Positions 45,223-55,780 are shown, counted from the stretch's first letter. The stretch is DNA of 64,000 nucleotides from Morella rubra (GCA_003952965.2 RXIC02000047.1:4856-68855), one strand, 5' to 3'. Numbers and translations are program-made. The notes: a model not told the origin generated them from the sequence alone.

Positions 45223-46519
45223 TGTAAGAAATATGCCCTAAAAATCATTTATCTAAATAATTGTTATTTAGATGCCACGTGTTTATATTTATTTATTGGG
45301 TAATATGTTGTAACATAAGATGTTACACGATTATTATTGAGTGACATTGTAGAAAAGTCATGCCAATGATTAATGAATCAAAGGCGGGAAGTATGACTTT
45401 TTGATTCCTTGTTCACTTGATATTTTGTTCTAGACCGAGGTACATATTGATGTACGATAGGTCTACACTCGTTGTGCCTCTATTAATAGGATGATGGACT
45501 TCGTCATTGAAGTGGTGACCTTAAGCAAACAAGTGGGTGTAATGTAAGAGTACATGCACTGAACGGGATCAAATATGAATACCTTCTAGAATTGATCACT
45601 GATGTTGAGAAGGTATTTAGCACAATTAGTTTATTGTATCCTTTGACCTGAGAGGTTTATATGAATCTATTTGTTGTGTACTTGTGCTTTGACCGAGTTG
45701 TTTGGTGATGATCTTTCTAGGTCAAATATTCCAGATAACGTTGGTCTTGTACATAATAAGTGAGTTTGTATAAATGTTCAATAAGGAATCCACCAGTCTC
45801 TTGATGAGACAGTATATTCAAGATATCTATATAGGGTTGGACTAGAAAAAGAATCCATTGGCTAATGGTATTTTGTGAAAATGTTTTTCGAAAATTAATA
45901 TATATATTATATATTTATTTGTGAAATTGTTTTGGAAACAATTGATAGTCCAACGAGTTACAGATTGTGAATTGAGAATTATATGAGTTAGGGACTTAAT
46001 CGGTGATATGATTTCGGTCCTATTGCTTATCTGAATATAGTATGGTGAATGATAAACAAACGAATAATTGTTAGCAAAAAGGATTTCACAAATCAATCTC
46101 AAATTCTTGGGGGTGAATTGTAATATGTTGATGGACATGATTACAATTAGTAGAAGCCCAAAATTCGGAATAAAATAATATAAGGGAATTAATGGAAAAA
46201 GAATTTTTCCATGTGATCCTACGGCCGAGATCTAAAATCCCTAACGATCCCACGCACTATCACAGCTAGGGTTTTCATATATAAGGATAGCTATGAGATA
46301 GTCTACCCTAATTGACTAATTGTTAGTTTGAGAGTTGACCATCATGACTCAGAGAAAAACTCTACATAGTTGTGAGCGTGGAGAGGAAGGAGGCAGAACA
46401 CTTGGGTTACTAATGTGAAATTCTCAAGATTGTGAGATCGACAAGAACCTAAAGATTATTGAAAAATTCTCAAAATCAACAAGAGAATTGGTAAGTTAAT
46501 TTTCGCAAGCAAACTTTCA
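45223..46519 (+). repeat. 3' LTR of Copia element F
   Basis: Starts TGTAAGAAATATGCCC, ends GCAAACTTTCA, flanked on the right by CTAGT. Colinear with 29367-30672. Confidence 0.92.
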
Positions 46520-46802
46520 CTAGTGACTTGTGGAAGCACATAATTTCAGTAGATATAACAGAGCTTTGTGGATTGCGCTGTTGATTTTGAGTTGAGGCTT
46601 CTCGACATCCTTGGCTTCAGCTCAAAATCAACAAACGAAACCAACAAAGTTCAGAAGGGTTCGAGAGTTTTGGAGAAGGGAGAGGGAGTTTATAAAGAGT
46701 TTGAAGTTCACTAAAAGTAAATTTTTTTTTTTTTTGGTTGTTAAAGGCTAGGAGTGGAGAGTTGTAAACGGTAAGGGCTCTCAGTTCAGCACGTCTATCA
46801 AA
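46520..46802. other. Sequence right of element F; possible old promoter or 5' region
   Basis: This should be the upstream continuation of the dioxygenase locus on the minus strand. A minus-strand TATA-like TTTATAAACTCCCTCTCC near 46690 with pyrimidine-rich sequence after it looks promoter-like. A start codon at about 46596 opens only 20 codons. No dioxygenase exon could be recognised here, so the missing first exons are deleted or further away. Confidence 0.35.
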
Positions 46803-47094
46803 GTAGCACTGTAGCAGAGAGAAAAGAAGAAAAAAAAAACTGAAAACGGTAGCTAATTCAGTCAGTTGACACTTTTATATAAAACAGAAAACTCGGATTA
46901 AATAAAAAAAAAACGTGGTCCTGTCCGTCGCGTGGCTGGGGAACGCTGCTAAAGATGAATGATAAGGTGACCTATTGCAGAAACGCAACCAAAGCAAATA
47001 AATGTGAGAGGTCGTGGGCTTCGAGAGAGGAGAACGTATCATAATGATTGACATTGACCTGTGTCCGCCCTAAAAATGTTAAGAAATTTGACAT
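46803..47094. repeat. Duplicated promoter-like segment, copy 1
   Basis: The stretch from GCACTGTAGCAGAGAG through ACTTTTATATAAAACAG, GTCCTGTCCGTCGCG, GAATGATAAGGTGACC and ATAATGATTGACATTG recurs with small changes at 47656-48120 in the same orientation. The TATATAAAA core is kept in both. Which strand it served is unknown. Confidence 0.8.
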
Positions 47095-47655
47095 GTACTG
47101 TGGTTCTATTCTGTCTTGCGACTCTGCCTTTGGCTTGCATTAGTTTTTCATGAAATGATTTTACTCGTCCTCGCTCTATGATGCTTATTTCATTTCGAGT
47201 TGGAACTTGGAAGTTGAACCACTTCGTTTCCTCCGATTTACAGGGCAGCTGATACCGACATGCATAGGAGGAATATGACAATTTCATTTGGCTTCCATGT
47301 GACTGGGTCCTACCACACTATCTCTCATGGTCATACTGCACGTGCATTGTGGCAAGAATCCGCCTGCTATTCTCAACTTGGTTTTGCAGAGCAGTACTAC
47401 TGGATATCATAAACTACCAAAAAAAAACCGAGGTTTCAAGGAGTTTACTGATTCTAATTCAATTGTTTTTGAGTGGAGGAGATTCGCCACCCTTAGTCTC
47501 GACTCGCTCTCAACGTGGCCTACATGATCCAAAACCAACATACAATATCATATTACTTCAAATTTGTGTTCACTCGGCCATCAGTACATCATGATCTTAC
47601 TTGGCCCAAAAAAGGCACATGAAGAGAACATAATCATCTTATTTACGCGCCAGCT
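47095..47655. other. Spacer between the two promoter-like copies
   Basis: Minus-strand frames (47039-47287 and the region antisense to 47327-47527) have moderate coding character, including WFNFQVPTRNEI and WNCHIPPMHVG. I recognise no family, and stops interrupt them. It may be an eroded exon of an unknown gene. Confidence 0.3.
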
Positions 47656-48120
47656 TTGCAGCAGAGAGAGAGAAAAGAAGAAAAAAACTGAAAAAGGAAG
47701 CTAATCTAGTCAGTCGACACTTTTATATAAAACAGAAAACTCCGATTAAATAAAAGAAAAACGAGGTCCTGTCCATCGCGTGGTTGGGGAAAGCTGCTAA
47801 AGATGAATGACAAGGTGACCTGTTGCAGAAACGCAACCAAAGCTAATAAATGTTAGAGTATGTGTTACGGAAGTTCAATGGTGTTAGACCACCATAGCTA
47901 TGTTCTTATCGTTTTTGTTAGTCTATTTAGTTGCTTTCTCGTTGTAATGTGGTTTGCTTCATATATAATATTCGTGGTTTAACAAAAAAAAAAAAAAATG
48001 TTAGAGGATGTGGGCTTCTAGAGAGGAGAACCCGTGACTTCCTTGAAAGGATTACCAAATTTGGACTGTGGTCAACGTATCATAATGATTGACATTGACC
48101 TCTGTCCGCCCTAAAATGTT
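47656..48120. repeat. Duplicated promoter-like segment, copy 2, carrying a retroposon
   Basis: Matches copy 1 from GCAGCAGAGAGAG through ACTTTTATATAAAACAG to GACATTGACCTCTGTCCGCC. It is interrupted by a short poly(A)-tailed insertion at 47859-47996. It also contains a short extra segment (GACTTCCTTGAAAGGATTAC) that copy 1 lacks. Confidence 0.8.
47859..47996 (+). mobile_element. Short poly(A)-tailed retroposon (LINE 3' end or SINE-like)
   Basis: About 138 bp ending in a run of A and flanked by a 10-bp direct repeat AATGTTAGAG (47849-47858 and 47997-48006). Copy 1 of the host segment reads AATGTGAGAGGTCG with no insertion and serves as an empty site. The T-rich body with a poly(A) end and a variable-length duplication fits target-primed insertion of a 5'-truncated LINE or another poly(A) RNA. 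The source family is not recognised. Confidence 0.7.
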
Positions 48121-49528
48121 GTATATCATTTCAGGGTTAGAACACGTAATTTTCGTTCAAAGTTTTATAATATAATGATGTATAGGGTTAGAACATGTAG
48201 TGTGCGGTTCGAACGTATATTTCGGAATAGACGTTTCTGTTGCTAAAACGAGATTTTTTTTGGGACGGACAGATTCCGTCTCAAATAATTAACCTTTTTT
48301 TTTTTTACGGGCAATTCTGTTCCAAAAAAGTTCAAAACCGTTGCAAAAAGTTTTTTTTTGGGACGGTTATAATTTACATCCCAAAGGATAAGAAAGTACA
48401 TTAGCTGATCGAAACATTAGAATTTAAATACATCGACAGGAAAAAATCTCACCAACTTGATCTTTAAACTAACAGTGGAGATCTCAATAAATGAAACGTG
48501 CTAGGATTGTTGGAGTTATAGGTCCATAGAACTATAAGAGATGAGCAAGCATTATATGTATATATATCTCTTAGAAGAAGGCCAAAGTGAATCTGTAAAC
48601 ATATAATCTCTCAGCAGGTATATATATATATATAGCACCAATACTCGCTTGAAAGAAGCAGTCCATAGACGTTCAGACTCATGACAATGAGAGAGGCTTT
48701 AGTTGCATGGAAATTACGCTTGCATTGTAATTATGTATGGTTGTCCCCTGAATTTCGGTGGAACATCGCTCTTTTCTTTTATAGTTGTTGTATACGAAAT
48801 TTTAGGTGAAACTAGGGCTGAAGGGTAAAGTAAATCATAAAAGGAAGGAGTTTATAGTTGTTGTCCTCCCTCCCCTCTTGCTGCTTGTAATTGGTCCGAA
48901 TATCCCTTCACTAAGTGCCAAGAGGCATCCTGATCTCAACACTTTTACTTCGTCCTCTTCCACTCTGCCCCCAACAGAAGTTACTCATTATGACGAATCA
49001 TGTATAGACCTCGTCTGCTTCCTCTTGTCTATAAAATATCTCATACAACCTCTCAAAGCTCATTTAATGAGTTGAAAATTGCAATGCTTCGACATTAAAT
49101 TTAAAAACATAATAATTAAAATTAAACATGCTGAAAAGTATAAGGAAAGGTTGCAAAGTGATCAAGGAGGAAACGAAGTCGTTCAATGCCTCTCCAAGAC
49201 ACCCCATAGCCCTCAAGACGGTAAGAAGAGCTACAAGAGAGAGGAGTATTGGGCGGGTTTGAATCCGTCCTAAGAGTAAGTTCCTAATCGGGGTTGACAT
49301 TCAGTTACTATATTCATGACCCAAATCGAGTTAGTTCGTACATCAAAAGTCTAATCGCTCTATTTTTTTTTTATATTATTTTTGTAACTTAGTATGGACT
49401 CTCCATAGAAGTCATTAATGCGCTAGCTGAACGTGAATCATTTACTAGACGTGTTAGGATCTTGCTTTTAAGATTAAATCATATTTAAATAGCAGCATTA
49501 AGATATACAAACGTATAAAATTTTATTT
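48121..49528. other. Unique AT-rich DNA, no gene recognised
   Basis: The area 48250-48400 has T-runs next to GGGACGG phrases (TTTTTTTGGGACGGAC, TTTTTTTGGGACGGTT) suggesting the remains of a DNA element with GC-rich subterminal motifs. A TATATATATATATA stretch lies near 48620. An 89-residue plus frame at 48806-49075 has a hydrophobic N-terminal part (VVVLPPLLLLVIG) but no family resemblance. Confidence 0.4.
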
Positions 49529-49529
49529 G

Positions 49530-49738
49530 CATTGAGTTCATACAAGCATGGTACACAAAATATAAAATGAAGCAACCATATTATGATGGATCATGTGGAA
49601 CATTGTTAGAAATTTATATAATTTGTAAACGTTAGTTGTTCTTGCGTATATTGAGTTCATACAAGCATGGTACACAAAATATAAAATGAAGCAACAACAT
49701 ATTATGATGAATCTTGTGGAACATTGTTAGAAATTTAT
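49530..49738 (+). repeat. Tandem repeat, two copies, period about 119 bp
   Basis: The unit ATTGAGTTCATACAAGCATG...GGAACATTGTTAGAAATTTAT occurs at about 49532-49618 and 49651-49738 with few changes, separated by about 32 bp of TTTGTAAACGTTAG-type spacer. Confidence 0.85.
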
Positions 49739-50904
49739 GAAGACTTGTTAGATAAATGAAACAACCGTATGTTCTAAACAATAAAAGGAAGCTGCGTATA
49801 TTGACAGCCCGACACCACAATATTCTCAACTCAAACTTAGATAGAGAAGGGTCCTCAATTGGGGTCTTCCTCAGCGACGGTTCAGCCCCTACCGACTATC
49901 GAAAAGGGGTTCGGTTGGCTGAAAAACAGGCAAACAATTGCAGGGAGAAAGGGACTGGCTTGATCGCCGACAGGTCGTGGGGGAAGGGGGCAACCAAAAG
50001 GAAGGTCAGTGAGCAGAGAGAGGAGGAGAGAGGAGAATCAGGTAGGGTCAAAAGGTAGAGAGCATTAATTATGGGATAAACTTATTTTTTGTCAAGAATT
50101 ACATGACCCTATATACCCTCGGTTTGGTTCTAGGTATTTTTGGGCCAACAACCGAATCGGGCTGGCCCAAAATCGACCTGCCCAATCGATTTTGGGCCTG
50201 TTTAGGTCGGCCCGATCGTTTCCAGCCCAAAAATGTACACCCCTAGTCCTCATATATGTGGGCATGTGGGCACTTCTGTGACCAATTAGAATACTTGTGA
50301 CGAGGCAAGGTAGGTGAACTATAGCCATTTGTACGTTTTCCAGTGAATTAATTCCAAAAAACTTTACTAAAAAATTATATTACTTAATTAACCACATAAA
50401 ACTATTAATTACCATGTTAGGGTGTATATTACACAAATTACCACTCTTCACAATTTACTTTCAAAAAATACCATTCTTTTATAATAATTGACCTCTTACA
50501 TTTATTAAATCTGTGTAATCTAATTATATCATGCACGTGGCCTATTTAAAGTCAATTTCTATTATACGCCAAGTGTTATTGCACTGCATAAGGTCTATTC
50601 CCTGATCTTGAATTTTACAACAACATAAAGTCAATTTTAGTACTTTAAATTACAGGATACAATTCCATTAAAGAACCACAGAAGATCTTGATCCCTCTCC
50701 CCCTTTTAAAAACTCCCCCCGAGTAATGTAAAATTTTGTTTCTCCATGCCCCACCAACCCACCCCCCACCTCCCCCCCTGGCACAGCCCTCACCCCCTGG
50801 TTCCCCGAGCTCCCTCTCCTTGCCGTCACTCACCACCCACCAGGGGGTGAGGGCTTGGGGTTGTTCTGAAATGGGACTTAGGCAACAGGGTGATGCCCGA
50901 TTTC
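49739..50904. other. Intergenic, no gene supported
   Basis: A 100-codon plus frame at 49756-50058 and a 165-codon minus frame at 50645-51142 are present. Both have low-complexity composition (charged or Gly/Pro-rich) and no recognisable domain. Near 50140-50250 a GGGCC-rich stretch ending AATGTACACCCCTAG looks like one end of a hAT-type element (TAGGGGTGTACA on the minus strand); a partner end was not found. Confidence 0.35.
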
Positions 50905-51047
50905 GGGTTTTCGCTTTTTGAATGTTGGGTCGGCCAATACCGGTGGATATGGGGGTTCTGCGATGGAAATTCTGGTGGGAGAGGTGAAGGTAGTGGTGAT
51001 GGGGGCTTTGACGGTGACGGTGGAAATAACTGGTCCTTGCTGTCGTG
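50905..51047 (+). pseudogene. Possible first-exon fragment of a plastid Mpv17/PMP22-family protein
   Basis: A plus-strand frame encodes a glycine-rich linker (GGRGEGSGDGGFDGDGGNN) ending WSLLSW at a donor-like TCGTG|GTAATG. Plant Mpv17/PMP22-family membrane proteins have such a linker before a WSxLSWY segment; that resemblance is from memory and short. Upstream frames are inconsistent. If right, it adds a fourth unrelated gene fragment to the cluster that follows. Alternative: chance Gly-rich translation of a GC-rich stretch. Confidence 0.3.
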
Positions 51048-51692
51048 GTAATGTACTTCCATTTCACATTTTTTTGTCTCAGTTTTAGGATGTTAATTTC
51101 CTTGCTTTTTGTCTCATTTATATTCCCCTCCTCTTTCTGCAAAGAGCCACACTGTCTCTCTCTCTTTTCTTGTGGGGGATGGGGGAGTGATCAACTTCAT
51201 TTCCTTTTCAGAACGGGGATGGAATTAGCTATTCTTGGATGACGAATGAATCTGTGACCCAATGTAGATGTTACTGTCTTCTAAAACTTTTATTTTCATT
51301 CTATTAATTATGATCTTCCTCTCTTGAAGTATCGCTTTTCTCATTTTGACCACCATGTTGTCGTTCTGTGGAACTAATTGCCTCCTCTGTTGTATGGACT
51401 GTTCATATTTCCGCAATATGGTGGTCGGATAGGTCAATGCCTGAATTAAAACAAGTATAGAACTTCTCATTTACTTCGAGACATTCTTTGCATTTTATAA
51501 ACGAGATTTGCATAGTTCTAATTCTGTATTTGCATGCATTGGAGGCAAGCTGTTGCTCATTTCTTTTGCTTGGATCTTTCCACTAGTTATGAAATGGTAT
51601 GGTGGTTAGTGTTAATAGGACCTGTTGATGAGTTTTTATCATGGAGAGTTCCTCTCAGTGTTGTGTTGGTGTGTTGGACCACTCAATTGCAG

Positions 51693-52046
51693 GAATGGAC
51701 TGAGACTAATGGGGGCAGTTCTCTGCTGGAGGCGTTGTACAAGGCTCTAGACGAGGTGAGCTTAATTTTAAGAAGTGAGTGCGAGTTGTACCCAGAGGCA
51801 TTCATAATACCTTGTAATGCAGGTCGTAAAACTAGCAGAATGTGAAATTTACAGTTACAATCCGGACTCCGATGTAGATCCATTCTTAGAGAGAGGAGCA
51901 ATGTAAGTTTTGACGCATCCATGGATTATTGTTAGTTTCATAGCTGCATTTATGACTAGGACTTTCCTTCCCAGATGGTCTTTCAATTTCTTCTTCTATA
52001 GCAGAAGACTAAAGCGCGTTGTGAGTTTTCGTTTTTGCTGTTTAAG
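51693..52046 (+). pseudogene. Three exons of a MAF1-like RNA polymerase III repressor, truncated copy
   Basis: MAF1 represses RNA polymerase III in the nucleus. Three exons with good splice sites are readable. 51693-51755 (after TTGCAG, before GTGAGC) gives EWTETNGGSSLLEALYKALD. 51823-51902 (after AATGCAG, before GTAAGT) gives VVKLAECEIYSYNPDSDVDP then FLERGAI. 51975-52046 (after TTCCCAG, before GTAGGC) gives WSFNFFFYSRRLKRVVSFRF then CC. Codons join correctly across both introns. The upstream two thirds of MAF1 and the final exon are not found, so this is a gene fragment. It lies in the same orientation as the coatomer fragment downstream. Confidence 0.85.
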
Positions 52047-52781
52047 GTAGGCTAAAATGTTTCTTATTACTGTTGGTTTTTGTTAATTACCTTGCTTTTT
52101 GGTTCATAAGCAATGTTGAGCTTTTTGGTTCCTAACAATGCAACTATCAATGCAACTCTTGTAGAATTTTTGGATTCAAATATGCTGTAGCCAAGTTCAC
52201 AGGTAATGTTTTTAGCATATTTGTATCATGAAATAGCTTGTCTTGTAAGACATGCATATTTGAAGCAGTTGACTTAGCATTTGGTAATTAAGCCAAATGT
52301 TTTAATGCTTGTCCTGTTTCTACATGAGTTGGTAGGCGTAAAGGGGTTTTACTCGGAGCCTTACAGAGCACCAACTCAGATAGCTGAGAGGCACCCTGGA
52401 TTTCACTACGAACAAAGTCCTTAATTGGAGGCCTAAGATTTTAGAATTGGCCCTCATGTACATTCCATGAAGCTGGGGTTCTTGAAGATCACTGACTTTC
52501 ATCACTTTTGGCCTCCTAATATACCACGTAGAAGTAGAATGGCGAAGTTTCAACTTATCTTTTGAAACCAACCAAAAGGAGTCTAGGTTGTCAATGTTAT
52601 TATTGAATGTAATAGTACTTTATCTTATGAAGCTGTTGGGTTTAGAGAAATAGTAAAACTGTAGGATGATTTTCCTCGTACATGCTTCCATTGTTCTAAG
52701 CTATGAGTACGAGGATAAAGATTGCATGTTCATATCTCTTTTTTGTCCCCGTTTACAGCCATCTTTTCCTTGCTTTCCAAG
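52047..52781. other. Spacer between the MAF1 and coatomer fragments
   Basis: No clear gene. A small exon-like stretch near 52168-52203 (after TTGTAG, IFGFKYAVAKFT, before GTAATG) has splice-like borders but no family was recognised. A minus-strand frame of 83 codons at 52320-52571 is likewise unrecognised. Confidence 0.35.
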
Positions 52782-52977
52782 AGCATTAATACTGATTTTT
52801 GCTTTTGACGAAGTCATCTCTCTTGGGCACAAAGAAAATGTGACTGTTGCACAAGTGAAGCAACACTGTGAGATGGAAAGTCATGAAGAAAAGCTGCACA
52901 AGTTGGTACTGCAGAGCAAGATCAATGAAACCAAGGATCATATGAAGCGCAAAGCTAGCGAGATTGAGAAAAGCAAG
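52782..52977 (+). pseudogene. Exon fragment of coatomer subunit delta (COPI)
   Basis: The plus strand reads [40 protein letters not shown] and [20 protein letters not shown], ending at a donor AGCAAG|GTTTTA. This is a highly conserved stretch in the N-terminal (longin-like) half of delta-COP, a COPI vesicle-coat subunit at the Golgi. The residues just upstream (ALILIF) resemble the family's TAFELLF only partly, so the fragment starts near 52780. The intron sequence after the donor shows it was not copied from mRNA. No other delta-COP exon is nearby. Confidence 0.88.
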
Positions 52978-53227
52978 GTTTTAAAAACATGTCCAATAGA
53001 GATTCTTTTAAAGCTTGTAATTACATCTTATTACAGTCTATTCCTAATTTGTAAAGATTCTTGTGTTTGTTGTAAAATATTATTAATCAATAATAATGAA
53101 GTATATCTTGTTTTATTATCCTTGGTCTTTAAATTTTTACATCAAATGAATTATGATTATTAAAATAAATATGTAATTACTGATTAAAAAAGCATGTATA
53201 GAAAAATATGGGAAAAAATTAGTGGTG

Positions 53228-53233
<6 letters not shown>

Positions 53234-53270
<37 letters not shown>
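53234..53270. repeat. Poly(A) run of 37
   Basis: Uninterrupted A-run followed by GAAGAAAGAAGAAGAAG. It lies between the coatomer fragment's intron remnant and the CACTA-like terminal region. It could be the decayed left end of that element or a simple-sequence expansion. Confidence 0.9.
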
Positions 53271-53272
<2 letters not shown>

Positions 53273-53284
53273 AGAAAGAAGAAG

Positions 53285-53577
53285 AAGAAAAAAGCTGCAA
53301 TACCTAAGCAGCGGTTCACCGACCGCTTTGCTATAGTGGCACTGACCACCGCTACAGACCTTTAGTGCCAAAATAGCGCAATTGCGTCTTGGTATATAGC
53401 GGCGGTTTCAACCGCCGCTATAGACCTGAGGTCTTCACTAGCGGTCACCCGAACCGCCGCGATAAACCTATGCCGACGGGTATATGGACCGCGGTAAAAA
53501 ACCGCTAAAAAACCGCTGCTATAGGTAAAAGCTATAGCAGCGGTTTCCGACCGCTGCTATAGGTCGATTTTTTTGTA
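53285..53577 (-). mobile_element. CACTA-like terminus with subterminal GCGGT repeats
   Basis: Dense, alternating copies of AGCGGTT, ACCGCTG and CCGCTATAG (for example GCTATAGCAGCGGTTTCC, ACCGCTGCTATAGG) run up to TTTTTTTGTAGTA. Read from the right on the minus strand this is TACTACAAAAAAATCGACC, close to the CACTAC(A)n ends of plant CACTA elements, with C/T variation at the tip. Subterminal repeats in both orientations are typical of CACTA ends. A matching left end is not evident, so it is a MITE missing an end or one end of a larger element extending left over the gene fragments. Confidence 0.6.
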
Positions 53578-53736
53578 GTAAGACAGAGAAAAGGATAATT
53601 ACTGCTTCGAGGCTGGCGAATTGCCGAATACAACATCAATGGTGAGATAGGGATTTTTGGTTTTTTTTTTTCTAAGTGGATATTTTTTGGTTAATGATGA
53701 TAAAGCTTAGCTGCATCTTTTTCTTGGGATGGGGTG
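53578..53736. other. Short spacer
   Basis: About 160 bp between the CACTA-like terminus and the GDSL fragment. No feature beyond a T-run near 53660. Confidence 0.5.
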
Positions 53737-53849
53737 AGCGCTTGGTTCACAAGTCTCCTAGTTCGGTCAGTACTCCCAATCAAAGCGCGCACACGTCGCT
53801 GGTATTCTCTAAAGTATTCCAATTGTCTATCCATTCTTATTATGTTCAG
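53737..53849 (-). pseudogene. Exon fragment of a GDSL esterase/lipase
   Basis: The minus strand, after an acceptor TATTTTTACAG, reads LNIIRMDRQLEYFREYQRRV then RALIGSTDRTRRLVNQAL. In plant GDSL-type secreted esterases/lipases this stretch lies just before the LITxGGNDFVNNY block. Here the match stops at NQAL and is replaced by unrelated sequence. Catalytic residues are not included. It is in the opposite orientation to the MAF1 and coatomer fragments. Confidence 0.8.
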
Positions 53850-55780
53850 CTGTAAAAATAGCATATCAGAGGTCATTGCTTATAAGAAAAAAGAACCGAG
53901 AGATAATAGATTAATTATGACTATCTAGAAAGCTTTGGAGGGAATGTCGTTCAAACTGAGTGACGAGGATAACACTCGGAATGTTCCGTTTTAGTAAAAT
54001 TTTAAGAAATTTTATGGATACCTGTGTTTGTTTACTAAAATTTTAGGCTTTCTAAAATTTTAATATTAATAAAATAATTACAATATAATTATTCTTTCCA
54101 TCAATAATCATTATTTTTCATTATTAATAAAATATAAAAAATTCATTCAAAATCATCTTTCTCTTCTCACTTTTTCATCAATTCCAATCACTTAAAATTT
54201 AATCTTCTTAAAAAATTAACACTCAAATATACCTATATATGGTGTGAATATTTTGGTGTATTAGAGTTTTATTAACATGCGTGTAGAAGTTGTTGAGTTG
54301 TATTAATATTTTGTTTAAGAAAGTTAATGTTGAGTTGTATTGGTATTTGTGTAAAAATAATATTAAAATTATAAATTCTAAAATTAAATCTAAATTCTAA
54401 AATTTTCATCCAAACCAACATCTCCTCGACCCACGTTACAGGAAGACTGGAAATTACTGTGTCCTCACAAGATGATTTGGTATTCACTTCTTTCTATTCT
54501 GATTCTGAACCATTTCGTGGCGGTTTTCTCAACAAGAAGACGTGACCTGCCATAAAGTTAAAAGTAAATTTGAAGGTGTTTGATAGCTAAAATTTTAATT
54601 TAATAAAATAATTTTTTAAAATTTTATTTTTTTATTAAATAATCTATTTTTTATTTAAAATAAATATAAAAAATTTATTCAAATCATTTATCTTTTCCTT
54701 TTTTTTTACCAATTCCAATCTTTCAATATTTTTATCACTCTAACATTTTTACAATCAAACATTACTAAAATAAATATAAAAAAAAAATTACTTTATCAAA
54801 TCATCACTTTTTACATTAAATAAAAATAATAAATTTATTTAAATTATTTTTCCTTTCACTTCGTCATAAATTTAAACACTTTAAAAAGCAACAAATAGAA
54901 AATACCACGAGAAAAACAAAAAAAAACAAGGAAAGCTACTTAACGAGAGCGGCGCGGATCTCACGTTAGCAACCCATGCTCATATTTTGGGATTAATCAG
55001 GGATAGGCACCGCTCGCGTAATTGTACTTGAAACGATTGCTTGTGTACTCAACGCTCTGTACTGGTTTATCCCCAAAGGAGCCACTTGGAAATATACTCT
55101 GAACTAATCATTTGCGACAAGCCACCACTGCTAGTACTGCTTTGGTGACGAATAAAGCGAACACGGAAAAAGAGAGGAAAGAAGAAAGGAAAAGAGCAGG
55201 AACAAATATGGTCCACTTGGAAAGGCTAAAGCTAAAGGTAGTAGATAAGTCACTTTAAATTGGAAGGGCAATGATTTGCAGGTGACGGAAGCCCAACGCG
55301 CTGAGTGTAAATAGTAAGCTAGCTGGTTAGTTAATTTTGACGCGATTAAAAAATTTATAAAATAATCTATTTCCTCTCATTAAATTATTTATTTTTATTA
55401 TTATATTTATTCAAATTTAAATTCTTTTATTTTTTATTAACTTAATTCATACTCTAAAATTTTTACTATTTCAAAATTTTAACAATACTTTGACTTGGCC
55501 ATGATAGTAAAAGTACCAGGCTTTTTATTTTTTGTTTTTAATAAAGGCCATAGTCTTTTTTGATTTTATTCCAAACTAGAATGGGCTAAAGAAATATGGA
55601 AAAATAGAAGAAGTCATGTTAAATTACGTTCGATGAGATTCGGAGGCCAATTATATTTAAGAATCTCTACGTAGAAAATCAACTATTAGTGTTTAGAGCA
55701 CATGAGCTTCCATTAATTAGAGCCTAAAAGTAGTTGGTTCATCGACCTAATAATTGGAGCGAGAAACCCAACCCGGAATA
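53850..55780. other. AT-rich intergenic DNA
   Basis: Nearly 2 kb of very AT-rich sequence with many TTTTAAAATT-like runs (54000-54400, 54570-54900, 55320-55500). GC is higher at 54930-55150. No open frame, terminal repeat or RNA gene could be supported. Confidence 0.5.

Larger units (their letters stand above)
29367..46519 (+). mobile_element. Copia element F, decayed, hosting a solo LTR and SIRE element B
   Basis: LTRs of about 1.3 kb (29367-30672 and 45223-46519) are flanked by CTAGT at 29362-29366 and 46520-46524. A PBS follows the left LTR and a CAAGTGGGAGA polypurine tract precedes the right one. Coding remnants are in Copia order (integrase, RT, RNase H) but so eroded that most frames are unreadable. 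Subtracting the two nested insertions gives about 6.6 kb. The LTRs differ at about three positions in the first 170 bp, less than the erosion of the coding part suggests. The element may therefore have been moved while already defective; this is an inference. Confidence 0.9.

Noticed and set aside
46525..46700. Candidate first exon of the dioxygenase on the minus strand
   Set aside because: No dioxygenase motif in any frame; the only ATG opens 20 codons.
47039..47287. 82-codon minus-strand open frame
   Set aside because: No recognisable family, overlaps the duplicated promoter-like segment, no conserved start context.
48250..48400. GGGACGG-rich segment as a second CACTA end
   Set aside because: No CACTA-type tip and motifs differ from the GCGGT repeats at 53285-53577.
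50095..50252. hAT-type element end (TAGGGGTGTACA on the minus strand)
   Set aside because: No partner end or 8-bp duplication could be found; mentioned only as a possibility in the region note.
50645..51142. 165-codon minus-strand open frame, Gly/Pro/Ser-rich
   Set aside because: Low-complexity composition from a GC-skewed stretch, no domain, overlaps a plus-strand exon-like fragment.
52666..53163. 165-codon plus-strand open frame read as one protein
   Set aside because: Only 52782-52977 is conserved (delta-COP). The ends are intron or flank read through, with a clear donor at 52978.
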